This document shows, piece after piece, positions 5,914-11,388 of a stretch of 11,388 nucleotides of DNA. This stretch comes from SIG440 sp045587485 (GTDB lineage: Bacteria > Bacillota > Clostridia > Monoglobales > Monoglobaceae): positions 1 to 11,388 of the forward strand of contig JAZNCI010000021.1 of the NCBI GenBank assembly GCA_045587485.1. The letters run 5' to 3'. The position numbers and the translations under genes are program-made. The notes below the pieces were generated by a model, which had not been told where the DNA came from, searched no databases, and was given only the letters and a program-made list of their open reading frames with translations. Position 1 is the first letter of the stretch, and each line of letters opens with the position of its first letter.

Positions 5914-7620
5914 TCAGTTCACATCCATAAGCTTAATATCTTTAAGAATAAGCTGTACATTTTTAAAGCCCTTATAATCGTTTATATCAAGACCAAAGGC
6001 AACCTCAATAAAATCGCCTTCTTTAAGATGATTATAATATTCACCCATACCAAAGCCTACAGCGTCTAAAAACTTGTTTTCCTTAAGAAGTGTCATTCTC
6101 AGGTGCTTGCCCTCGCTCATTGTGCTGATTTTATGAATTTTAATATTTCTAACAGCAAATACGGGCAGCGGATTTTCAACACCAAATGGCTGAAGTCTGT
6201 TTATTTCACCAACAGTTTCAAGTGTTATGTATGACGGTTTGATTACCGCATCAATTGAAACAGTTGGAATAAGAGCGTTTTCGTCAATCTGTGCAATGTT
6301 TTGTTTGTTGATTGCTTCTCTGAATTTTTCGATATTTTCAGTCTTTATCGAAAGCCCTGCGGCAAGCTCGTGTCCACCAAACTTTTCGAGAATATTACTT
6401 GTATTTTCAAGAGCCTCAAACAGGTTAAAACCGTTTATGCTTCTGCCTGAGCCCTTTGCCTCATCACCATCAATCGCAAAAAGTATTGAAGGTTTATAGA
6501 ATTTTTCAGTAATCTTGGATGAAACAATTCCCACAATGCCATGATGCCAGTTTTCATGTGCAATAACAAGAACCTGATCGTCTTTGATTTCGGGATTGTT
6601 TTCTATATACTCAAGTGCTTCAGCAAACATTTTCAGTTCGGTTTGCTGTCTTATCAAGTTTTCCTCACACAGACCGTTTGCAAGTTCATAAGCCTTTTCT
6701 TTATCTTGTGTCAGAAACATCTCAACACTGCGTGATGCACAGCCCAAACGACCACTTGCATTGATTCGGGGTGCAATAATATAACCTATTGTAGATGTTG
6801 TTATTGCCTTATTATTAGTAATTGATACATCAATCAATGCCTTAAGACCAATATTTTCGGTATTTCTGAATTTTGCCAGACCTTTAGTCACAATAATTCG
6901 GTTTTCGTCAACCAAGGGAGAAATATCAGCAACAGTACCAAGACAGATAAGGTCGGAATATTTTTCCATAAGATCATCAACCGATGCCTCTGTATCAAGT
7001 GCCTGAATCAGCTTAAATGCAACTCCTACACCCGCAAGATTTTTAAATGGATATTGGCAATCCTTACGCTTGGGGTCAATAGCAGCAAAAGCCTCTGGTA
7101 TAGTTTCTTTACACTCATGATGGTCAGTAATTATAATATCCATGCCTATACTTTTAGCATATTCAGTTTCTTCAACGGCGGTAATACCTGTGTCAACGGT
7201 GATAAGAACCTTTGTTCCGCTTTCTTTTATTTTATCCAAAGCATCACGATTAACACCGTAACCTTCCTGAATACGGTCAGGAATGTAATAATCAACATCA
7301 AAACCCATTGATGTAAGGTGTTTATATAAAATTGCAATACTTGTGATGCCATCAACATCATAATCGCCATAAATTGTAATTTTTTCGTTATCCTGTAAAG
7401 CCCGTCTTATTCTGGTGACTGCTTTATCCATATCCTTGAGCAGATATGGGTCATGAAGATTTTCAAGATCGCATTTTAAAAACTCGGCAATTTCTGTGTT
7501 TTCGCAGATACCTCTGTTATATAAAATAATCGATGTCAAGGGAGAAATGCTGAATTCCTTGGAAATCTCCACAACTCTGTTTTTATCGAATTCTTTAAGT
7601 AGCCATTTTTTTTGTATCAT
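5914..7620 (-). CDS. recJ: Single-stranded-DNA-specific 5'-3' exonuclease RecJ
   Basis: DHH-family nuclease acting in recombinational and mismatch repair. It has 568 residues from ATG at 7618-7620. Visible motifs are GDYDVDG at 85-91 and DTGI at 143-146 (metal ligands), DHH at 166-168, INASGRLG at 285-292, then the DHHA1 part with HENWHHGIVGIVSSK, GSGRS (391-395) and GGHELAAG (416-423), and a C-terminal OB-like domain. I chose 7620 because AGGAG (7632-7628) stands 7 nt before it. The longer in-frame start at 7656 has no ribosome binding site and overlaps the -10 of the likely promoter. It heads the recJ-rel-MBL-hemZ cluster and follows mutS2 by 90 bp. Confidence 0.96.
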   Translation of the reverse strand: MIQKKWLLKEFDKNRVVEISKEFSISPLTSIILYNRGICENTEIAEFLKCDLENLHDPYLLKDMDKAVTRIRRALQDNEKITIYGDYDVDGITSIAILYKHLTSMGFDVDYYIPDRIQEGYGVNRDALDKIKESGTKVLITVDTGITAVEETEYAKSIGMDIIITDHHECKETIPEAFAAIDPKRKDCQYPFKNLAGVGVAFKLIQALDTEASVDDLMEKYSDLICLGTVADISPLVDENRIIVTKGLAKFRNTENIGLKALIDVSITNNKAITTSTIGYIIAPRINASGRLGCASRSVEMFLTQDKEKAYELANGLCEENLIRQQTELKMFAEALEYIENNPEIKDDQVLVIAHENWHHGIVGIVSSKITEKFYKPSILFAIDGDEAKGSGRSINGFNLFEALENTSNILEKFGGHELAAGLSIKTENIEKFREAINKQNIAQIDENALIPTVSIDAVIKPSYITLETVGEINRLQPFGVENPLPVFAVRNIKIHKISTMSEGKHLRMTLLKENKFLDAVGFGMGEYYNHLKEGDFIEVAFGLDINDYKGFKNVQLILKDIKLMDVN

Positions 7621-7654
7621 AATATTTCTCCTGCCTGTTAATTCTTTAACTTTC

Positions 7655-7683
7655 ATTTTATCACGGTTTTATCAAAAAAACAA
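7655..7683 (-). promoter_or_regulatory. Possible promoter for the recJ cluster
   Basis: Minus strand: TTGTTT (7683-7678), 17-bp spacer ending in TG plus one base, then TAAAAT (7660-7655). The -35 is weak (three consensus bases), but the -10 is good and carries the extended TGn. It would give a leader of about 30 nt before the chosen recJ start. No clear terminator separates mutS2 from recJ, so read-through from mutS2 is also likely. Confidence 0.5.
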
Positions 7684-7710
7684 CACTTTTCTTAAAAATC
7701 AGATAAATTT

Positions 7711-10080
7711 TTATAAATTTTTCAGTTCAACAACCGTAACACCATTCTCTCCCTCGCCATATCTGCCAAGACGAAAGGATTTAACATGTGGATGCTTTCT
7801 CAGCATTGTGTGAATTCCCGACCTGAGAACGCCTGTTCCTTTGCCATGAATTATTGTAACAGTAGACAAACTCGACATTGCCGCACGGTCAAGAAACATA
7901 TCCGCCTCTAAAAGTGCTTCTTCAAGAACCATCCCCCTAAGGTCAACCTCTGTTTTAACAGTTTTGCTGCCACTTGTTACATTTTTTTGAGGCAGGAATT
8001 TTGCAATATTCTTCTTTGTTTCGTCTTCAAGAATGACAAGACTGGTTAGCTTTGATGTTGTTTTCATTATACCCATCTGAATTTGAGCTGTTCCTGATTT
8101 TTTGTCAATTGAAAGAATTGTGCCCTTGTCATTAAGGTCGGTAATTAAAACCGACATACCGGGCATTAATGCATTTATATTTGTTTTAACCGGTTTGCCG
8201 ATTTTGGGTGTATTGGAAGATTTTTTTACTTTTTTCAGGCTAATGCTGAGTTCCCGCTTAACCTCCTCCATTGCTTTTAAAGCTTCTTTTTCATCCTTTT
8301 TCTTTTGCAAAGTACGTATTGTGTCAAGAATCTCTTCTGTTTGCTCCTTTGCTTTTTCTATTATTTCAGCAGCCTTTTTATTTGCATGGTCAATTATTTC
8401 CTCACGCTTTTTGTCAATCGCCTGTCTTTCACGAATAAGCTCTGCCTTAAGGTCAGCTACTTCCTTTTTCAGCTTTTCCTGCTGGGTTCTTGAGTTTTCG
8501 GTAACTCTGCGATTCTCTTCGATTGATGATAAAACATCTTCAAATTTAACCGTTTCTTCTGAAAGCAGGTGCTTTGAATTTTCAATTATATAATCAGAAA
8601 GTCCTAGTTTTTTGGAAATTGCAAAGGCGTTGCTCTTGCCCGGAACGCCAACAAGCAGTCGATAAGTGGGGCTAAGAGTTTCTACATCAAACTCACAGGA
8701 AGCATTTTCAACACGTTCGGTTGAAAGTGCATAAATTTTCAGCTCGCTGTAATGCGTTGTAGCAACTGTTTTTGCTCCCATATTCTTTACATAATTCAAA
8801 ATCGCATTTGCAAGGGCAGCCCCTTCAACAGGGTCGGTTCCCGCACCAAGCTCGTCAAATAAAATAAGCGAGTTAGAAGTAAATTTTTCAAGTATTCCAA
8901 CAATATTCGTCATATGTGCCGAAAAGGTACTCAGGCTTTGCTCAATGCTCTGCTCATCACCGATATCTGCATAGACACCATCAAACACCGCAAGCTGAGT
9001 TCCGTCGGCTGCAGGTACGCAAAGACCTGCTTGTGCCATAAGAGTAAACAGACCGATGGTTTTAAGGACAACAGTTTTACCGCCGGTATTTGGACCAGTA
9101 ACAACTAGCGTATCAAAATCAAAACCCAAAGATATATCCTGAGGAACAACTCTTTTAGGGTCAATCAGCGGATGTCTGCCCTTTTGAATTAAAATTTTAC
9201 CATCATTATTCATTTCCGGACAAGTTGCCTTCTGGCTGAGTGCAAGCTTTGCCTTGCCAAACAAAAGGTCAAGGTCTATGATGGCGTTATAATCATATTC
9301 AACAATATCGGTATTTTCAGCAACCATTGTTGTCAACTCAGCAAGAATACGCTCAATCTCGGACTTTTCCTTAACAGCAAGGGTATGAAGCTCATTATTC
9401 GCATCTACAACCGCCGAAGGCTCAACAAAAAGCGTTCCGCCGGATGCGGAAACATCGTGAACTATACCATGAACATCGCCCTTGTGCTCCGCCTTTACGG
9501 GAACAACATATCGGTCGTTTCGAAGAGTTACAATAGGGTCTTGAAGAAATTTCTGATAATGGGGAGAGTGTATCATAGAATTTAACGAATCTTTTATTTT
9601 ATCACCTGTATGTGCAATTTTTCTTCGAATATTGCTAAGTTCAGGACTTGCTCCGTCTGCCATTTCTGTTTCGGAAATTATGGATGTGCTTATTCTCTCT
9701 TCAAGCTGATTATTCTGTTCAAGACAAGCAAAATAACGCTCAAGAACACCCTCGTGATTGTCATTGTATTTTTTCAGCTGTGCCGCACACTTCAGCACCC
9801 GGGCAACATTTAAAAGCTCTGTCATCGAAAGATTGCCGCCAAGCCTTATCCGCTTAATTGAAGATTTCACCTCTGATACAGCAGTTATCGGCGGTGAACC
9901 ATACTTGCAAATCATCACCACAGCAGCATCAGTATCGGCAAGAGCCGACTTGACTGATAAAAGTTCTGTGAAAGGTACAATTGTCCGTGCCATTTCTTTA
10001 GCTTCATCATTTACAACATACTTCACAAGCATTTCTCGTATTTTATCAAATTCCAGTGTTTTTAAAGTTTTTTCATCCAT
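7711..10080 (-). CDS. mutS2: Endonuclease MutS2
   Basis: MutS2 homologue, a cytoplasmic ATPase/nuclease that suppresses homologous recombination; in Bacillus it has also been linked to rescue of collided ribosomes. At 789 residues it has the usual length. After the N-terminal core and clamp regions come the ATPase with Walker A GPNTGGKT (329-336) and Walker B LILFDELGAGTDP (405-417), TTHYSELK (441-448), a long charged coiled coil (about 510-620), a small KOW-like beta domain (about 635-690) and a complete Smr domain (about 711-789) with DLRG (713-716) and HGKGTG (745-750). It lacks the MutS mismatch-recognition domain, as expected. The ATG at 10078-10080 is preceded by AAAAGGAAC (10097-10089). 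Divergent from sigK. Confidence 0.97.
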   Translation of the reverse strand: MDEKTLKTLEFDKIREMLVKYVVNDEAKEMARTIVPFTELLSVKSALADTDAAVVMICKYGSPPITAVSEVKSSIKRIRLGGNLSMTELLNVARVLKCAAQLKKYNDNHEGVLERYFACLEQNNQLEERISTSIISETEMADGASPELSNIRRKIAHTGDKIKDSLNSMIHSPHYQKFLQDPIVTLRNDRYVVPVKAEHKGDVHGIVHDVSASGGTLFVEPSAVVDANNELHTLAVKEKSEIERILAELTTMVAENTDIVEYDYNAIIDLDLLFGKAKLALSQKATCPEMNNDGKILIQKGRHPLIDPKRVVPQDISLGFDFDTLVVTGPNTGGKTVVLKTIGLFTLMAQAGLCVPAADGTQLAVFDGVYADIGDEQSIEQSLSTFSAHMTNIVGILEKFTSNSLILFDELGAGTDPVEGAALANAILNYVKNMGAKTVATTHYSELKIYALSTERVENASCEFDVETLSPTYRLLVGVPGKSNAFAISKKLGLSDYIIENSKHLLSEETVKFEDVLSSIEENRRVTENSRTQQEKLKKEVADLKAELIRERQAIDKKREEIIDHANKKAAEIIEKAKEQTEEILDTIRTLQKKKDEKEALKAMEEVKRELSISLKKVKKSSNTPKIGKPVKTNINALMPGMSVLITDLNDKGTILSIDKKSGTAQIQMGIMKTTSKLTSLVILEDETKKNIAKFLPQKNVTSGSKTVKTEVDLRGMVLEEALLEADMFLDRAAMSSLSTVTIIHGKGTGVLRSGIHTMLRKHPHVKSFRLGRYGEGENGVTVVELKNL

Positions 10081-10116
10081 AATATACAGTTCCTTTTAAA
10101 TATCATAGGTCATTGT

Positions 10117-10145
10117 ATTTTATCATATTTTTGTTAATATTGCAA
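10117..10145 (-). promoter_or_regulatory. Likely sigma-A promoter for mutS2
   Basis: Minus strand: TTGCAA (10145-10140), 17-bp spacer ending TATGA, TAAAAT (10122-10117), with an extended TGn just before the -10. It would leave a leader of about 30 nt containing the ribosome binding site. The same TGATAAAAT core occurs in the possible recJ promoter. Confidence 0.68.
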
Positions 10146-10212
10146 CACCAAACATAAAGGTTTTAATTATATTCTGTCTTTATCTTTAAAAAATATTTAA
10201 TCCCCGTACTTG

Positions 10213-10241
10213 CACCTGTCAAGCTGTGTATGCATAAGATA
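10213..10241 (+). promoter_or_regulatory. Candidate sporulation (sigma-K type) promoter for sigK
   Basis: CACC (10213-10216) matches the sigma-K -35 pattern mACm. After 16 bp comes CATAAGATA (10233-10241), which fits the -10 pattern CATAnnnTA. Transcription would begin near 10249, before the GGAGG at 10260-10264. A second CATAnnnTA at 10245-10253 lacks a spaced AC and lies too close to the ribosome binding site. The motifs are short, and the same place also reads as a poor sigma-A site (TTGCAC, 17 bp, CATAAG), so this is tentative. Confidence 0.35.
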
Positions 10242-10274
10242 ATTCATAGCTTATAAATCGGAGGTTAGACGTTT

Positions 10275-10967
10275 ATGTTTGGTCTGTTCGGGTCAATTTT
10301 TGAATCATTGGTTTTCCTTATATCTTTTGTATCGGAAAGCAATTCATTTCCCAAACCCTTATCCGCCAAGGAGGAAAAACTGTACATAGAAAAAATGGAA
10401 AACGGCGACGAAGAGGCAAAAGCTAAGCTTATTGAGCATAACCTGCGACTCGTTGCTCATATAGCAAAAAAATATTCCGGAGCAATTCGTGACAGTGAAG
10501 ATTTGATTTCGCTTGGAACAATCGGTCTTATAAAAGGAATTAATAGCTTTGACAGTTCAAAAGGAACAAGACTTGTGACATATGCCGCAAGATGTATAGA
10601 AAACGAAATACTGATGCTAATGCGAAGCAACAAAAAATCTCAGGGAGATGTTTCTCTCAATGACCCGGTCGGCTGTGACAAAGAAGGAAATCAAATTCTG
10701 CTGATGGATATTATAGGTACGGATGAAGAAGACGTTATCAAAGAAATTGACCGCAAATCTCAAATAAAAAAATTGTACCGCAATATTTCAACACAGCTTG
10801 ATGACCGCGAGAGGGATATTATAAAAATGCGTTATGGTCTTAATGATGGAAACGAGATGACACAGTTTGAAATAGCAGAAATAATGGGAATTTCACGTTC
10901 TTATGTTTCAAGAATTGAAAAAAAAGCTATAGGAAAGTTGAAATACGGAATATGCGATGAAAAATAG
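10275..10967 (+). CDS. sigK: Sporulation sigma factor SigK (with pro-sequence)
   Basis: Late mother-cell sigma factor of endospore formation; it directs RNA polymerase to coat and lysis genes. 230 residues. NSFPKPLS (23-30), EHNLRLVAHIAKKY, the region-2 stretch EDLISLGTIGLIKG and AARCIENEILM, then VSLNDPVG and DKEGNQILLMDIIGT, match SigK more closely than SigE. Region 4 is about 165-225 with helix-turn-helix FEIAEIMGISRSYVSRIEKK. The N-terminus has a hydrophobic lead (LVFLIS at 12-17) like the Bacillus pro-SigK sequence removed by SpoIVFB; by alignment the cut would fall near Ser17-Phe18. The ATG at 10275 has GGAGG (10260-10264) ten bases upstream. The frame is unbroken, so there is no skin-type insertion. 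Divergent from mutS2 and convergent with the acyl-CoA synthetase gene. Confidence 0.93.
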   Translation: MFGLFGSIFESLVFLISFVSESNSFPKPLSAKEEKLYIEKMENGDEEAKAKLIEHNLRLVAHIAKKYSGAIRDSEDLISLGTIGLIKGINSFDSSKGTRLVTYAARCIENEILMLMRSNKKSQGDVSLNDPVGCDKEGNQILLMDIIGTDEEDVIKEIDRKSQIKKLYRNISTQLDDRERDIIKMRYGLNDGNEMTQFEIAEIMGISRSYVSRIEKKAIGKLKYGICDEK

Positions 10968-10997
10968 AAAAAAGATTGGTCCACAGACAAATCTTTT
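10955..10997 (-). terminator. Intrinsic terminator for leftward transcription (acyl-CoA synthetase gene)
   Basis: Minus strand: AAAAGATTTGTC (10997-10986), loop TGTG, GACCAATCTTTT (10981-10970), a 12-bp stem with one G-A mismatch, followed by TTCTATTTTTC that keeps the T-rich run going. The T tract overlaps the last codons of sigK. In the rightward direction the hairpin is followed by A-rich sequence and would not terminate well. Confidence 0.65.
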
Positions 10998-11008
10998 AAA
11001 GAACAATT

Positions 11009-11053
11009 AATAAGCAGTGCAACCAAGCGGTTGCACTGCTTATTTCCATTTTT
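11009..11053 (+). terminator. Intrinsic terminator after sigK, possibly bidirectional
   Basis: A perfect 16-bp inverted repeat: AATAAGCAGTGCAACC (11009-11024), loop AAGC, and its exact complement (11029-11044). The rightward continuation TTATTTCCATTTTT gives a broken T tract. On the other strand the stem is followed by a weaker tract (TTATTAATTG), so it may also help stop leftward transcripts from the acyl-CoA synthetase gene. Confidence 0.88.
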
Positions 11054-11106
11054 AAATTGAAGTTAAATTCATCTATGTGCTGAACAAATTTTTTTGTGAT
11101 ATTAAC

Positions 11107-11388
11107 TTACTTATTCATTTTTTCCAAGTCGTTTTTACGGATTTCAACTCGTCTTACTTTACCGCTGATTGTCTTTGGAAGTTCATCAACGAATTCAACA
11201 ATTCTAGGATATTTGTAAGGAGCAGTATGTGTTTTAACATATTCCTGAATTTCCTTTTTGAGTTCATCTGTTCCAACACTTCCTTTAACAAGAACGATGG
11301 TAGCCTTTACAATCTGGCCTCTGACTTCATCAGGAACGGGAGTAACCGCACATTCCAAAACGTACGGAAGCTCCATGATAACGCTTTC
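11107..11388 (-). CDS. AMP-forming acyl-CoA synthetase, C-terminal end only
   Basis: The last 93 codons of a gene that enters from the right edge; its start lies outside. The visible part is the mobile C-terminal domain of ANL-superfamily enzymes: ESVIMELPYVLECAVTPVPD at the edge, RGQIVKATIVL, then PYKYPRIVEFVDELPKT and the A10 motif SGKVRR, whose Lys normally contacts the substrate carboxylate during adenylation. The VRGQIVKATIVL and SGKVRRVEIR text resembles acetyl-CoA and medium-chain acyl-CoA synthetases more than peptide synthetase modules, but the acyl chain cannot be judged from this piece. An internal ATG at 11376 is not the true start, because family-typical sequence continues upstream of it to the edge. 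Stop codon TAA at 11109-11107; the gene converges on sigK. Confidence 0.92.
   Translation of the reverse strand, partial: ESVIMELPYVLECAVTPVPDEVRGQIVKATIVLVKGSVGTDELKKEIQEYVKTHTAPYKYPRIVEFVDELPKTISGKVRRVEIRKNDLEKMNK

Noticed and set aside
7621..7656. Longer recJ start at ATG 7656
   Set aside because: No ribosome binding site and it overlaps the likely -10 box; ATG 7620 has AGGAG seven bases upstream and begins at the usual family N-terminus.
7703..7722. Exact tandem 10-mer (ATAAATTTTT twice) at the mutS2 stop codon
   Set aside because: Low-complexity A+T sequence; it folds only into a weak A/T stem and is not convincing as a terminator or binding site.
8102..8593. 163-codon open frame on the plus strand rich in Ser, Phe and Arg
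   Set aside because: Antisense to the mutS2 coiled coil; the Lys/Glu-rich coding strand forces a Phe/Ser/Leu-rich shadow on the other.
10275..10967. Possible skin-type element in sigK
   Set aside because: The sigK frame is continuous from the pro-sequence through region 4, with no recombinase or attachment site.
1..11388. Search for an undescribed defence, mobile or biosynthetic system
   Set aside because: Every long stretch is accounted for by recognised core genes and their leaders; no integrase, transposase, toxin-antitoxin pair, CRISPR repeat or unknown gene cluster was seen.

Overview
The window reads as chromosomal core DNA from an A+T-rich, endospore-forming member of the Clostridia. 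The grounds are a mother-cell sigma factor of the SigK family with a pro-sequence, an ECF-type riboflavin transporter subunit under an FMN riboswitch, a lysine riboswitch ahead of dapA, a HemZ-type radical SAM enzyme, and the recJ-rel-MBL-hemZ order known from this class. Genus cannot be fixed from this sequence. I see no mobile element, CRISPR array, tRNA, rRNA or phage gene.

Layout, left to right. Positions 1-776 hold dapA (minus strand, C-terminus cut by the window edge). Its 5' leader (777-1057) contains a consensus promoter, a lysine riboswitch and an intrinsic terminator. Positions 1073-1663 hold ribU (minus), whose leader (1664-1908) has a consensus promoter, an FMN riboswitch and an intrinsic terminator. 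Positions 1923-7620 hold a tightly packed minus-strand cluster, transcribed recJ > rel > MBL-fold hydrolase > hemZ, with gaps of 4 nt, 31 nt and a 4-nt overlap. mutS2 lies just upstream at 7711-10080 (minus) with its own promoter. sigK (10275-10967) is the only plus-strand gene and diverges from mutS2. It converges on the C-terminal end of an acyl-CoA synthetase gene (11107 to the right edge), with two hairpins between them serving as terminators for the two directions.

Functionally, mutS2 and recJ act on DNA (recombination and repair), rel sets (p)ppGpp levels, and the MBL hydrolase and HemZ are metabolic enzymes that often travel with rel in Clostridia. ribU and dapA are independent units, each switched off at the RNA level by its own end product or substrate (FMN and lysine). 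The lysine switch can be read in detail: the 3' strand of aptamer helix P1 and the 3' strand of the terminator both contain CTATCAT and compete for one ATGATAG segment.

I found no undescribed system here. The points most worth a second look are: a HemZ lacking the usual N-terminal domain; a palindrome and a direct repeat on the ribU promoter, which could add DNA-level control to the riboswitch; a candidate sigma-K promoter in front of sigK; an interleaved terminator pair between sigK and the acyl-CoA synthetase; and a G+C-rich hairpin around the rel stop codon. Two starts were moved from the longest possible reading: ribU to GTG at 1663 and recJ to ATG at 7620.
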